Source: Rhodoplanes serenus
Lineage (GTDB): Bacteria > Pseudomonadota > Alphaproteobacteria > Rhizobiales > Xanthobacteraceae
Assembly (NCBI GenBank): GCA_945893145.1
Contig: CAMDDZ010000007.1
Span: 34,071-98,070, forward strand
Reading direction: 5' to 3'
Length of the DNA stretch: 64,000 nt
In this document: positions 42,673 to 51,950 of the stretch, piece after piece
Layout of the letters: every line of letters starts with the position of its first letter
How positions within the stretch are numbered: position 1 is the first letter of the stretch
Notes under the pieces: generated by a model
Database searches by the model: none
The model's input: only the letters and a program-made list of their open reading frames with translations
What the model was told of the DNA's origin: nothing
Position numbers and translations under genes: made by a program

Positions 42673-44985
42673 TCAATATTTCACACTCGCGAACGCCCGC
42701 ACGCTCGCGCCCGGCATCAGCACCACGTCCTTGGTGTAGGACACGGAATTGCGGATATTCTGGTTGAGAAGGTTGTTGCCAACCAGGCCAACGGTGATCT
42801 TGCTGATGCCGGTTGGGTCGTTCTTCAGTGCCACCGTGCGGCTGATCTCGGCCTTGAGCAGGTTGTAGCCCGCGGTCGATGTTTCGCCGATCGCCGCGAT
42901 GTCGTTTTGCGGGAAGGCGTGCAGCAGGTTGACCCGCGCGAACCACACGGCGTTGCGGAAATAGACGCCGCCGCCGAGCCGCTGCGGCGGAATGCGCGGC
43001 ACATTGCTGCCGTCCGCGAAGGTCGCCCGCACGATGTCGTACTGGCCTTCGACGCCGTAGAAGCCGCCCCACATCGGCAGCGTATCCCACTGGAACTGGA
43101 ATTCGCCGCCACGGAAGGTCGCGTTGCGTTGTGAGTAGATGGCTTGGTTTGCGGCCTCGTCCGGGGTGCCCTGACCACAGGTCGTTTCGCTGCACTGCAA
43201 GCCGGTCAATCTGCGGAAGATGAAGCCGTCGAAGCGCGTGTAATAGGCGGTGGCCTCGAAGCGGAACGCGCCCTTGGCGCGCCGCAGGCCCACTTCGACA
43301 GACTTCGCCACTTCGTTCTTGAGATCGGCATTGCCGATGTCGAAGGTCCCGGTGGCATCGTGTGCGCCGCGCGAGAACAGTTCGGCGGGCTTTGGCGCGC
43401 GCTCGACGTATTGCGCCGTCAGGCTGCCGACTAGGTCCCAACCCAGGTTCTGGATCAGCCCGAAGCTCGCGCTCTTCGGCATGAAATTGAGGTTCCGCGC
43501 GGTGGCGGGTCCGATCGCGGACGGGTCGGCAAATGTATCGGGGACGAATGCTGGCGATGTGCCGGTCAGGTTCACCCGTTCGATGCGGCCTGCGATCTGC
43601 GCTTTGGTATTCTGGTTGAACTTGAACTCGTTGAAAATATAGGCGGCGATGCGGTTGTTTCGGTTCGGATCGAACAGCCCGTTGAGCGGCGTGCCGGGAT
43701 CGTCGGGGCTTGGCGCGGTGAGCTGCTGATAGCCTGCCTGCACGCCAAGTGCTGTGGTCACCTGGGCGAAGCGCGCGTTGAACGAGGCCAACTGCACCTC
43801 GACGCGGCCTTCCCATTCCTTGTTGGTGAAGGTCTGCCGCACGCCGTCGGTCGTCATATCGTTTGGATCGGCGAGGCCGACCTCGTTGTGCTTGTAATCG
43901 GTGTAGCCCCACCAGTAGCGGATGGCATCGATCGCTGTTCCGTCTGGGCGATATTCGCCCTTGCCGGTCAGCTTGCTTTGCAACGCCATGATGCGGGTTT
44001 TGTTGATCTCCCCATCGGTGCCCGGAATCGCATAGGTCGTTTGATTGCGGACGAAGGCGAGGCCTGAATAGCCGCCCATGAACAGATACGAGCCGCCGAA
44101 CGACTGTTCGTTGGAGCGCGTCCACGAATTCGGCTGCTTGCCGTTGAACTGGCCGCGTTGCGTCGCCAACGGATCGACGGCGCCGAGATACGGATAGCCC
44201 GGCACCCAATAGTTATCCGTACCGCGGCCGAACGCATCGACGTGGAACGCGAAGGGGCCGGCGCCGACGTCGAACAGCGCGCCGCCTTCGCGGCCGTTGT
44301 CAGCGCTGCTGTAGGCGCCGCGGAACTCCACGCTGGTGCATCCAGGCTGCCGCAAACCCGGAATGCCGGGTATGCCACGCAGCGGGTTGAGCGGACCGCA
44401 CGGGTAAGCCTCGGGGATGCGGTTGTTGGTCGAGACCACGACACCGCCAATCGATTGCGAGCCGTAGCGCAATGTCGCTGGGCCGCGAACGACTTCGATT
44501 TGGCTGCTCGACAGCGGATTGACCGGGAGGAAATGGTCTTCGCCCAAGTCGGAGACGCCGCCGCCGCTGACGCCATTGTCGACGATGCCGACCCGATTGG
44601 CGTCGAGGCCGCGGATGATCGGCCGGCTCGATGCGCCGGGCGCAAAGCTCGAGCCGGTGATGCCGGGCTTCGAGAACAGCACGTCGCCGAGTGTCGAGCC
44701 GGGACTGCGTTGCAGCTCCTCGCGCGACACCGCCGTGACGGTGGCGAACTGGTCGGTCACGATCGGCGTTGCGCCTTGCAGCGGCGTTTCTTCGGCCGGT
44801 GCCGGAGCGGCGGGCACGGCGGCGGGGGTCGCTGGACGCACCGGCGCGCGCCGGATCGGGCTCGGCGCGTGCACCACGATCTGCGGCAGATCGACCGCCT
44901 GCGCGGTGGCATCGAGACAGCCGAGCGTCAACAACGATAACGAAGAAGAACCAAGCAACAATGCCCGCGCGATGCGCTTTGGCAT
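42673..44985 (-). CDS. TonB-dependent outer-membrane receptor, probably for zinc (ZnuD-like)
   Basis: 770 residues. Signal peptide (MPKRIARALLLGSSSLSLLTLGC...ATAQA), Pro/Ala-rich linker, then a TonB plug domain (QLRS-type GSTLGDVLFSKPGITGSSFAPGASSRPIIRGLDANRVGIVDNGV and VEVVRGPATLRYGSQSIGGVV) and a 22-strand barrel ending in the aromatic-rich FASVKY. The SRPIIRGLD.NR and RGPATLLYG-type plug resembles ZnuD zinc receptors. ATG 44985 has AGGAG six bases ahead; a TTG at 44991 is disfavoured. It is 65 bases behind the DUF2946 gene and, with it, downstream of a Zur-like operator, which supports zinc as cargo; another metal chelate remains possible. Confidence 0.9.
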   Translation of the reverse strand: MPKRIARALLLGSSSLSLLTLGCLDATAQAVDLPQIVVHAPSPIRRAPVRPATPAAVPAAPAPAEETPLQGATPIVTDQFATVTAVSREELQRSPGSTLGDVLFSKPGITGSSFAPGASSRPIIRGLDANRVGIVDNGVSGGGVSDLGEDHFLPVNPLSSSQIEVVRGPATLRYGSQSIGGVVVSTNNRIPEAYPCGPLNPLRGIPGIPGLRQPGCTSVEFRGAYSSADNGREGGALFDVGAGPFAFHVDAFGRGTDNYWVPGYPYLGAVDPLATQRGQFNGKQPNSWTRSNEQSFGGSYLFMGGYSGLAFVRNQTTYAIPGTDGEINKTRIMALQSKLTGKGEYRPDGTAIDAIRYWWGYTDYKHNEVGLADPNDMTTDGVRQTFTNKEWEGRVEVQLASFNARFAQVTTALGVQAGYQQLTAPSPDDPGTPLNGLFDPNRNNRIAAYIFNEFKFNQNTKAQIAGRIERVNLTGTSPAFVPDTFADPSAIGPATARNLNFMPKSASFGLIQNLGWDLVGSLTAQYVERAPKPAELFSRGAHDATGTFDIGNADLKNEVAKSVEVGLRRAKGAFRFEATAYYTRFDGFIFRRLTGLQCSETTCGQGTPDEAANQAIYSQRNATFRGGEFQFQWDTLPMWGGFYGVEGQYDIVRATFADGSNVPRIPPQRLGGGVYFRNAVWFARVNLLHAFPQNDIAAIGETSTAGYNLLKAEISRTVALKNDPTGISKITVGLVGNNLLNQNIRNSVSYTKDVVLMPGASVRAFASVKY

Positions 44986-45050
44986 GACCAACTCCTGAAT
45001 GACTGACGTGCGGCGCTACCGCGCCGCGGAACGAACGACGTTCAGCGATG

Positions 45051-45434
45051 TCAGGCGATGGGTGGTGCGCGCGAGCGGAACGCGATGCGATCGGATTGCG
45101 CGACGATGGGCTCAGTGCGCAGCGGCAGCGCCGCCGCGACCAATGCGTGCGGCGGCAGGACCGTGGGCGGCGCGTACGACAGCGCAGAGCCAACGAGGCT
45201 GTTGAGGATGCAGATCGCGCAGAGCACGTCGTCGCGATCCGGCGCGCCCTGGTCGCTTGGCGCGCTGCCTTGGAGGTTGCTGGTTACGCTGGTGATGGGC
45301 GTCGCCGAGGCCGAGGCCGCTGCGCCGTGGACATGGCCGAACGAAAGGAACAGTTGCAGGCCGAGCGCGAACAGCGCCGCCCAACCTGCCGGGCCTCTCC
45401 GCGCACGGAACCAACGCATCGGCCGCAAACCCAT
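45051..45434 (-). CDS. DUF2946 family membrane-associated protein
   Basis: 127 residues. An N-terminal hydrophobic segment (AGWAALFALGLQLFLSFGHVHG) is followed by a periplasmic part with the paired-cysteine motif LCAICILNSLVG and late PPHALVAAALP. DUF2946 proteins carry a conserved His after the helix and a CxxC, are found beside TonB receptors or P-type ATPases, and probably handle metal. ATG 45434 was taken as start; ATG 45419 is also possible. First gene of a two-gene unit with the TonB receptor; the Zur-like site is 42 bases upstream. Confidence 0.82.
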   Translation of the reverse strand: MGLRPMRWFRARRGPAGWAALFALGLQLFLSFGHVHGAAASASATPITSVTSNLQGSAPSDQGAPDRDDVLCAICILNSLVGSALSYAPPTVLPPHALVAAALPLRTEPIVAQSDRIAFRSRAPPIA

Positions 45435-45476
45435 GTCCCGCCTGCCATCGTCGCGATGGTCAGGCCCCTCTGTATC

Positions 45477-45499
45477 GAAATGTAACAATATAACAGTGC
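45477..45499 (-). promoter_or_regulatory. Zur-like zinc-repressor operator
   Basis: The core TGTAACAATATAACA (45481-45495), preceded by GAAA and followed by GTGC, matches the consensus Zur palindrome core TGTTATANTATAACA at about 13 of 15 positions. It lies 42 bases upstream of the DUF2946 start and would repress the DUF2946-TonB receptor pair when zinc is plentiful. The AT-rich block stands out in this GC-rich region. Confidence 0.7.
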
Positions 45500-45669
45500 A
45501 GCCCGTCAAGGCCGGGCGGAACAGAACCTGTTAACCGTCCAATCAACCGTAGGAGCAGTTGGCCGCCCGGCATTAAGGCCGTCCGGCGGTTGGCGTCGAA
45601 ACCTTAAAGCTATCGTGCTAAAGCCCCGCCAAACGCGCGGAAAAGAGCGCGGCGGGACGGCAGTCGGTT

Positions 45670-46815
45670 ATGACGAGTGAGACCACATCAAGCGGGCCCG
45701 ATGCCCGGGCCGAGGCGCTTGTCGCCGCCTACGAGCGCGCCGGCTATGCGCGCGTCGCGCCCGCGATCCTGCAGCCGGCCGAGCCGTTCCTCGACCTGTC
45801 GGGCGAGGACATCCGCAAGCGGATGTATCTCACCAGCGATCCGGAGGGCCGCGAGCTTTGCTTGCGGCCGGATCTGACCATTCCGGTGTCGCGCGATTAT
45901 CTGGCTTCGCCGGCGGCCGGCACACCCAAAGCGTTCTGCTATCTCGGCCCGGTGTTCCGCGACCGCGGCTCGGCGCCTGCCGAGTTCCTGCAAGCGGGTA
46001 TCGAATCGTTCGGCCGCACCGACAAGGCCGCAGCCGATGCCGAGATGCTGGCGCTCGGTCTCGACGCCACGGCGCACTACGGCATCGCCGCGCCGGAAAT
46101 CCGCATGGGCGACGTTGCGCTGTTCTCGGCGCTGGTCGCGGCGCTCGATCTCGCGCCGGCCTGGAAGCGGCGGCTGGTGAAAGATTTCAATCGCAAATCC
46201 TCGCTCGCGCACGATCTCGACCGGCTGGCGCTTGCCGCCGCCAACGAGCGTCCCGAATACCAGGGCGTGCTCACGGCGCTGGCCGGCTCCGATCCCAAGG
46301 CTGCGCATGCGCTGGTCACTGATCTCCTTTCGATCGCCGGCATCACGGCGGTCGGCGGCCGCTCGGTTGGCGAAATCGCGGAGCGTTTCCTGGAGCAATC
46401 GGCGCTCGGCGCCAGCAATGCGCTGCCGCAGGAAACCCGCGCGCTGATCGAAAAATTCCTTGCCGTCAAAGGCGACCCTGACGAGGCGGCCGTTGAATTG
46501 CGCGCGCTCGCGGGCGATGCGCGCGTCTCGCTCGGAGCCGCGCTCGATCAATTCGAAAGCCGCACCGGCTTCCTCGCAGCGCGCGGCATCGATGTGGCCC
46601 GCATCCGCTTCTCCACCGCGTTCGGCCGCGGCCTCGACTATTACACCGGCTGCGTGTTCGAGTTGCACGATCCGAATGGCCGTATCGAGGGCCAGCTGGT
46701 CGCCGGCGGACGCTACGACGGATTGCTCACCCGGTTGGGCGCCAATTCGCAGACGCCTGCGGTGGGCTTCGCGGTCTGGGTCGAGCGGCTTGCCGCCTTT
46801 GGAGGTAACCCATGA
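45670..46815 (+). CDS. hisZ: ATP phosphoribosyltransferase regulatory subunit HisZ
   Basis: 381 residues, a class II HisRS paralogue lacking aminoacylation function, which regulates HisG in the first step of histidine synthesis. HisRS-like blocks: [53 protein letters not shown] and [18 protein letters not shown], with C-terminal [12 protein letters not shown]; the anticodon-binding domain is missing as expected. The stop overlaps the hisG start by four bases (ATGA). A GC-rich imperfect hairpin occupies 45624-45656 in its 5' region; I see no leader peptide. Confidence 0.94.
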   Translation: MTSETTSSGPDARAEALVAAYERAGYARVAPAILQPAEPFLDLSGEDIRKRMYLTSDPEGRELCLRPDLTIPVSRDYLASPAAGTPKAFCYLGPVFRDRGSAPAEFLQAGIESFGRTDKAAADAEMLALGLDATAHYGIAAPEIRMGDVALFSALVAALDLAPAWKRRLVKDFNRKSSLAHDLDRLALAAANERPEYQGVLTALAGSDPKAAHALVTDLLSIAGITAVGGRSVGEIAERFLEQSALGASNALPQETRALIEKFLAVKGDPDEAAVELRALAGDARVSLGAALDQFESRTGFLAARGIDVARIRFSTAFGRGLDYYTGCVFELHDPNGRIEGQLVAGGRYDGLLTRLGANSQTPAVGFAVWVERLAAFGGNP

Positions 46816-47783
46816 GCGCGCCGTTCGTCATTGCGGTGCCCTCGAAGGGCCGATTGCAGGAAAACGCCGAGGAGTTCTTCGGCCGCGCCGGGCTGAAGCT
46901 CGTGAAGCACGGCGGCGCCCGCGACTATCGCGGCGCCATCGCCGGATTGCCCGGCGTCGAGATCGCCTATCTGTCGTCCGGCGAGATCGCCCAGCATCTC
47001 ATGCAGGGCACGATTCACCTCGGCATCACCGGCGAAGACCTGGTGCGCGAGAGCATTCCGAACGCGGACCAGCGTGTCGTCATGATCGAGCCGCTCGGCT
47101 TCGGCCATGCCAACGTGGTGGTCGCGGTGCCGCAGGCCTGGATCGACGTGCGCGGCATGGCCGATCTCGACGATGTGGCGACCGCGTTCCGGTTGCGCCA
47201 CGACCGCAAGATGCGGGTCGCGACCAAGTACATCAATCTGACGCGCACGTTTTTCGTGCAGCACGGCATCGTCGATTACCGGATCGTCGAAAGCTCGGGC
47301 GCGACCGAAGGCGCGCCGGCGGCAGGCTCAGCCGAGCTGATCGTCGACATCACCACCACGGGCTCCACGCTTGCGGCCAATGGCTTGAAGATTATTGACG
47401 ACGGCGTGATCCTGCGCTCGCAGGCAAACCTCGTGGCATCGCGATCCGCCAATTGGGGCGAGGCCGAGCGCGACACCGCGCGGCAGATCCTCGACCGGAT
47501 CGCGGCGCGCACCCGCGCTCGCACCATCCGCGAGGTGCGCACGCGCTTCAAGAACTGCAACGATGTGCTCTTGGCCGAAGCCAAAGAAAAGTTCAGCGTG
47601 ATCGCACCGATCGGCGGCCCCACGTCGTCCGGGATGCTGACGCTGCACGTTCCGCCCGACAAGGTCTATGGGCTCGCGAGCTTCCTGCGCCAGCACGGCG
47701 CCGACAGCATTATCGTGGCGGAGATCGAATACGTGTTCGCGCCCGACAATCCGCTTTACGCCAAGCTCACGGCCGGGTTGTAA
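46812..47783 (+). CDS. hisG: ATP phosphoribosyltransferase HisG
   Basis: 323 residues. Joins ATP and PRPP in the first step of histidine synthesis. Catalytic blocks: [15 protein letters not shown], the PRPP-binding [19 protein letters not shown], and [20 protein letters not shown]. Unlike the roughly 210-residue short HisG that normally partners HisZ, this one has about 100 extra residues with a C-terminal ACT-like segment ([36 protein letters not shown]), as in rhizobial HisG of similar length. Four-base overlap with hisZ. Confidence 0.93.
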   Translation: MSAPFVIAVPSKGRLQENAEEFFGRAGLKLVKHGGARDYRGAIAGLPGVEIAYLSSGEIAQHLMQGTIHLGITGEDLVRESIPNADQRVVMIEPLGFGHANVVVAVPQAWIDVRGMADLDDVATAFRLRHDRKMRVATKYINLTRTFFVQHGIVDYRIVESSGATEGAPAAGSAELIVDITTTGSTLAANGLKIIDDGVILRSQANLVASRSANWGEAERDTARQILDRIAARTRARTIREVRTRFKNCNDVLLAEAKEKFSVIAPIGGPTSSGMLTLHVPPDKVYGLASFLRQHGADSIIVAEIEYVFAPDNPLYAKLTAGL

Positions 47784-47884
47784 AACTCCGCTCCTGCTGT
47801 TTCCCACGACGACAAGGTGTCGCTGGCGGCACCAAAGCGACGATGCTACGCTCGGCGCGCCGGAAACGCGGAGGATTTGACGAA

Positions 47885-48853
47885 ATGCGACGCCGTGATT
47901 TTCTGGCAACTGCTGCCGCAGCCTGTCTCGCCCCAACCACCTCGTTCGCCCAGGGCGCCTGGCCGCAAAAATCCATCACCATCGTGGTGCCGTTTGGCGC
48001 CGGCGGTTCGGCCGATTTGATCGCGCGGATGTTCGCGCAGCCCTTGCAGGCGAAGTTCGGCCAGACCGTCGTCATCGAGAACAAGGGCGGCGCCGGCGGC
48101 AGCATCGGCGCGGGTTATGTCGCGAAAGCGGCTCCCGACGGCTACACCCTGCTCCTCGGCACGGTGAGCACGCATTCGATCAATCCGTCGCTCTACGCCA
48201 AGCCGGCGTACAACGCCGAAACCGATTTCGAGCCGATCTCGCCGATCGTGCGGCTGCCCAATCTGCTGGTCGTCAACAACCAGGTCCCGGCCAAGACCGT
48301 GCCCGAACTGGTGACCTACCTCAAAGCCAACGACGGCAAGCTCAATTTCGGCTCGGCCGGCATCGGCACGTCCGGCCACCTGTCGACCGAAATGTTCATG
48401 AAAGCGATCGGCGTGAAGATGGCTCATGTGCCGTTCCGCGGCACCGCGGACGAGACCGCCGCGCTGGTGGGCGGTCACATCCAGTTGTGCATCGACAGTA
48501 TGACGACCATCTGGCCGCTGGTGAAGAGCGGCGAGATCCGCGCGTTAGGCGTGACGACGCCGCAGCGCGTCGCCGCGGCGCCCGATCTGCCGACCATCGG
48601 CGAAACCGTGCCGGGCTTTGCGGCGATCGGCTGGCAGGGCCTGTTCGCGCCCGCCAAGACGCCAAAGCCGATCGTCGAACTGCTCGCCGGCGAAGTGAAG
48701 CGGATTTTCTCGCAACCCGAGGTGAAGGCGGCTTTGCAGAATGTCGGCGGCGAGCCCTTCACGCTGACGCCCGACGAGTTCGCGGCGTTCGGCAAGGCGG
48801 AACGCGCCAAGTGGGGCGAAGTGGTGAAGTCGGCCGGCCTGCGAATTGAGTGA
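47885..48853 (+). CDS. Bug-family substrate-binding protein, copy 4, Tat-like signal
   Basis: 322 residues. The N-terminus MRRRDFLATAAAACLAP is a twin-arginine signal (R-R-x-F-L), unlike the Sec signals of the three Bug copies at 18500-21535. Mature start QGAWPQKSITIVVPFGAGGSAD, then YVAKAAPDGYTLLLGTVSTHSINPSLY, GSAGIGTSGHLSTEMFMKA and HVPFRGTADETAALVGG. The QNVGGEPFTLTPDEFAAF ending is typical of Bug. It lies 100 bases downstream of hisG and upstream of the flavin monooxygenase; no TctA/TctB partner present. Confidence 0.93.
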   Translation: MRRRDFLATAAAACLAPTTSFAQGAWPQKSITIVVPFGAGGSADLIARMFAQPLQAKFGQTVVIENKGGAGGSIGAGYVAKAAPDGYTLLLGTVSTHSINPSLYAKPAYNAETDFEPISPIVRLPNLLVVNNQVPAKTVPELVTYLKANDGKLNFGSAGIGTSGHLSTEMFMKAIGVKMAHVPFRGTADETAALVGGHIQLCIDSMTTIWPLVKSGEIRALGVTTPQRVAAAPDLPTIGETVPGFAAIGWQGLFAPAKTPKPIVELLAGEVKRIFSQPEVKAALQNVGGEPFTLTPDEFAAFGKAERAKWGEVVKSAGLRIE

Positions 48854-48932
48854 CGCCAGCGCGGCTATGTGTTTTGCTTGAGGGCAGGCGGGCAGCGATG
48901 CTCGCCTGTCTTTGCATTTGAGGAACAGACCC

Positions 48933-50279
48933 GTGGCCGAAAAGAAAAAAATCCATCTCGCCTTCGACATCTCCTACACGCACCTCGACGGCCGCTGGCG
49001 GATGCCGGGCTCGTGGACCGGCCGCATCTATCCGGACCTCGACGTCTACGAAGAGATCGCCCGCATCTCCGAGCGCGGCTGCATCGACATGCTGTTCTTC
49101 GGCGACGGCACCGGCATTCCGGCCACCTGGGGCAACTCGCGCGACGAAGCGGTGCGCTGGGGCATCGGCTGGCCGCGCCACGACATGAGCCCGGTGATCA
49201 CGGCGATGTCGCGGGTCACCAAGCATGTTGGTTTTGGTCTGACCTATGCGTCGACATTCATGCATCCGTTCTATGTGGCGCGGCTGTTCAACTCGCTCGA
49301 CCACGTCACCAATGGACGCATCGCCTTCAACGTCATCGCGTCGAGCCGTGGTGCCGACGCCGCGAACTACGGCTTCGACGAATTGATGGAGCACGGGCTG
49401 CGCTACGAGCGCATGGAGGAGTTCATCGACGTGTGCCGCGCGCTGTGGGACAGCGTCGAACCCGATGCCTTTGTGTGGGACCGCGAATCCGGCCTCGTAG
49501 TCGCCGACCCGGCGAAGGTCCGCGCCATCGACCACGCCGGAAAATTCTTCAAGGTGCGCGGGCCGCTCAACTGCGTGCCGTCGCCGCAACGCCATCCGAT
49601 CCTGATCCAGGCCGGCAGTTCGCCGCGCGGCATCAAGGCCTCGGCCTATATCTCGGACCACGTCTTCGCCCGCTGGCCCTCCAAAGAGGGCAAGGCCAAG
49701 CACCGGGCGCAACTCGACAAGGAGATCGTCGCGGCCGGCCGCGATCCGTCCAAGATCGGCATCCTGTGGGGCTGCGGGCTCATCGTCGGCGAGACCAAGG
49801 CGGAGGCCGAAGCACGCCGCGAGCAGCTTCTCACCATGATCCCCGAGAAGGCAGTCGGGCCTTACCTCTCGCACAACTCGGGCTACGATTTCTCCAAGCT
49901 TCCGGAGCGCTTCTCGCTCACCGAGCTCAACGCCGAGATCACCAAGAAGAACGCCTCGCCGGTCGGCTTCGTCTACAAGCTTGCCCAGACGCTCGGCGGC
50001 AACGCCGAGATTTCGCGCAAGGACTTCTTCGAGCACGCGCTGCGCACCGCGACGAATTACGACCGCACTTATGCGGACACGCCCGCCAAGCTCGCCGATA
50101 TGCTCGAGGAGGAGTTCGAGGCTGGCGGCAGCCGCGGCGGCTTCATGGTGGTCCACCCGCAGGCAGTGCCGCGCGAGCTTCTCAACGTGGTCGACCTGCT
50201 GGTTCCCGAGTTGCAGCGGCGCGGGCGTTTCCGGAAATCCTACGAGGGCAAGACGCTGCGCGATAACCTCGCCGAGTAA
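48933..50279 (+). CDS. LLM-class flavin-dependent monooxygenase (NtaA/SnaA/DszA family)
   Basis: 448 residues starting at GTG 48933, which has GAGGA at suitable spacing. TIM-barrel two-component monooxygenase using reduced FMN from a separate reductase. Family blocks: FDISYTHLDGRWRMPGSW, GCIDMLFFGDGTGIP, GFGLTYASTFMHPFYVARLFNSLDHVTNGRIAFNVIAS, and HPILIQAGSSPRGIKASAYISDHVF. Members oxidise chelators, sulfonates or organosulfur compounds; the substrate here is open. It is between a Bug receptor and a nitronate-monooxygenase-like gene, all on one strand, which suggests uptake and oxidation of one organic compound. Confidence 0.9.
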   Translation: MAEKKKIHLAFDISYTHLDGRWRMPGSWTGRIYPDLDVYEEIARISERGCIDMLFFGDGTGIPATWGNSRDEAVRWGIGWPRHDMSPVITAMSRVTKHVGFGLTYASTFMHPFYVARLFNSLDHVTNGRIAFNVIASSRGADAANYGFDELMEHGLRYERMEEFIDVCRALWDSVEPDAFVWDRESGLVVADPAKVRAIDHAGKFFKVRGPLNCVPSPQRHPILIQAGSSPRGIKASAYISDHVFARWPSKEGKAKHRAQLDKEIVAAGRDPSKIGILWGCGLIVGETKAEAEARREQLLTMIPEKAVGPYLSHNSGYDFSKLPERFSLTELNAEITKKNASPVGFVYKLAQTLGGNAEISRKDFFEHALRTATNYDRTYADTPAKLADMLEEEFEAGGSRGGFMVVHPQAVPRELLNVVDLLVPELQRRGRFRKSYEGKTLRDNLAE

Positions 50280-50358
50280 TCGGGCGAAATCGCTTGCGCC
50301 GCACCTCGTGCGGCCGCAACCTCTCGGATCAGAACAATCTCCTTGCCGGGAGCCTTTC

Positions 50359-51357
50359 ATGATCCACACACCTGTCTGCGACTTGCTCGATATCGAACAC
50401 CCCATCGCGCTGGGCGGTATGGGGTCGGCGTCATCGCCGGCGATGACCGCCGCGGTGTCGCGCGCCGGCGGTCTTGGCGCGATGGGGTGCCATTATCTGA
50501 CGCCGGCGCAGGTTCGGGAGCGCGCGGTGGCAACCCGCAAGGAAACCAACAAGCCGTTCGGCATGAACTTTCTGTTGTTCGACGTGCGCGAGGACAGCTT
50601 CGCCGAGGCGCTGCAGCTGCGCCCCGCCGTGATGCAATTCGCCTGGGCGCGGCCCGACCAAGACCTGAAATCCTTTTTCGATCGCTCCCATGAGGCGGGA
50701 TGCAAGGTGACCTACATGGCCGGCCAGGTGCCTGAGGCGGTGCGCGCCGCCAAGGCCGGCGCGGATGTCATCATCGCCCAGGGCAGCGAGGGCGGCGGCC
50801 ACGTCGGCTGGATGGGTTCGATGCCGCTCATTCCAATGGTGGTCGATGCGGTCGGCCCGATCCCGGTGCTGGCGGCGGGCGGCTTCGCCGACGGGCGCGG
50901 TCTGGTCGCGGCGCTGGCGCTCGGCGCGCAGGGCATTCTGCTCGGCACGCGGTTCCTCGCCAGCATCGAGTCGCCGCTGCACCCGAACTTCAAGCAGGCG
51001 ATCGTCGACAGCGACGGCCACGACACGCAGCTTTCGGAAATTCCGGACATCGCGGCCGGTCAGGTGTGGCCCGGCGCGATGACGCGCTCGCGCCGCAACC
51101 GCTTCATCGAGCGCTGGGCCGGGCGCGAATGGCATCTGCGGCAGAACCGCGCCGAAGCGATTGCGCAGCTGCGCGCGGCGCGGGAAATGGGCGACGTCGA
51201 TGAGGGGCCGTTGTCGATGGGCCAGGACGCCGGTCTCATTCATGACATTGCGCCCGCGGGCGAGCTTGTCACCCGTATTGCGCAGGAGGCCGAGCAGATT
51301 TTGACGCAGCGGCTTCCCAGCATGTTGCAGCGCGAGCCGCAGCGGGTGCGCGCATAA
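50359..51357 (+). CDS. nitronate monooxygenase (2-nitropropane dioxygenase) family protein
   Basis: 332 residues, FMN-binding TIM barrel. Blocks: IEHPIALGGMGSASSPAMTAAVSRAGGLGAMG at the N-terminus, ADVIIAQGSEGGGHVG (FMN phosphate site with Gly-rich loop), PIPVLAAGGFADGRGLVAALALGAQGILLGTRFLAS. Oxidises nitronates or reduces enoyl-type substrates depending on subgroup. It follows the LLM monooxygenase by 79 bases. Convergent with gtrA (6-base gap). Confidence 0.88.
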   Translation: MIHTPVCDLLDIEHPIALGGMGSASSPAMTAAVSRAGGLGAMGCHYLTPAQVRERAVATRKETNKPFGMNFLLFDVREDSFAEALQLRPAVMQFAWARPDQDLKSFFDRSHEAGCKVTYMAGQVPEAVRAAKAGADVIIAQGSEGGGHVGWMGSMPLIPMVVDAVGPIPVLAAGGFADGRGLVAALALGAQGILLGTRFLASIESPLHPNFKQAIVDSDGHDTQLSEIPDIAAGQVWPGAMTRSRRNRFIERWAGREWHLRQNRAEAIAQLRAAREMGDVDEGPLSMGQDAGLIHDIAPAGELVTRIAQEAEQILTQRLPSMLQREPQRVRA

Positions 51358-51363
51358 GCGCGA

Positions 51364-51804
51364 TCATCGCGGTCGGGTGCGAAACACCACCAGGTGCGTG
51401 AGCGAGAAGTTGACCAGGAAGCTCACCAGGATGGCGCAGCCTTTGGCGGCCCAGACCGGCATGAACATCGCCGCGACCACGAGCGTTGTGGTGTTGGCGA
51501 TGACGCCGACGATGCCTGATGCGGCAAATGTGCCGTAATCGCGCCAGCGCAGCTTGCGCCCGGACTCACGCGCGAAGGTGATGAAGGAGTTCATCACATA
51601 GGACCCCGACACCGCGACGAGCCACGCCAGCACGTTGGCGGCGATCAGTGACGTGGTCAGAAAATGCAGCGCCAGGAAGAACACGCAGGCGTCGATCGCC
51701 ACATTGACGACGCCGATGATGCCGAAGCTCAAGGCCTTCAGCGCAGGGCCACGGTCGTGCCAGGCGCTCAGCGATTGATCGATCAGGCGGCGCAGGGGGG
51801 GCAT
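51364..51804 (-). CDS. GtrA-family membrane protein
   Basis: 146 residues with four membrane segments (FGIIGVVNVAIDACVFFLALHFL, SLIAANVLAWLVAVSGSYVMNSFITF, FAASGIVGVIANTTTLVVAAMFM and KGCAILVSFLVNFSLTHLVVF). GtrA proteins are thought to flip undecaprenyl-phosphate-linked sugars across the inner membrane, paired with a GtrB-type GT2 enzyme. The divergent gene at 51951 is just such a GT2. Start at 51804 gives the shortest conserved protein. The divergent 146-base gap would hold both promoters. Confidence 0.87.
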   Translation of the reverse strand: MPPLRRLIDQSLSAWHDRGPALKALSFGIIGVVNVAIDACVFFLALHFLTTSLIAANVLAWLVAVSGSYVMNSFITFARESGRKLRWRDYGTFAASGIVGVIANTTTLVVAAMFMPVWAAKGCAILVSFLVNFSLTHLVVFRTRPR

Positions 51805-51950
51805 CTCGCATCGCTTAACCGCTTTCGCGCCCGAGGCAAAGCCGCCAAGCCTTAAACCAAGCCGTAAACGTTGATTTTCCTGGGCAATCCGTACCGCGAC
51901 AGGGCCGCGGCGGCACGCTATAAATTGCTGAAAGGACGGGCGAAATTGCG

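Noticed and set aside
45058..45534. Plus-strand open frame opposite the DUF2946 gene
   Set aside because: The minus strand has the membrane segment and CAIC motif plus an operator upstream; the plus frame has neither.
45624..45656. Hairpin ahead of hisZ as a histidine attenuator or riboswitch
   Set aside because: There is no His-rich leader peptide, no U-tract and no alternative stem visible; only a GC-rich imperfect stem.
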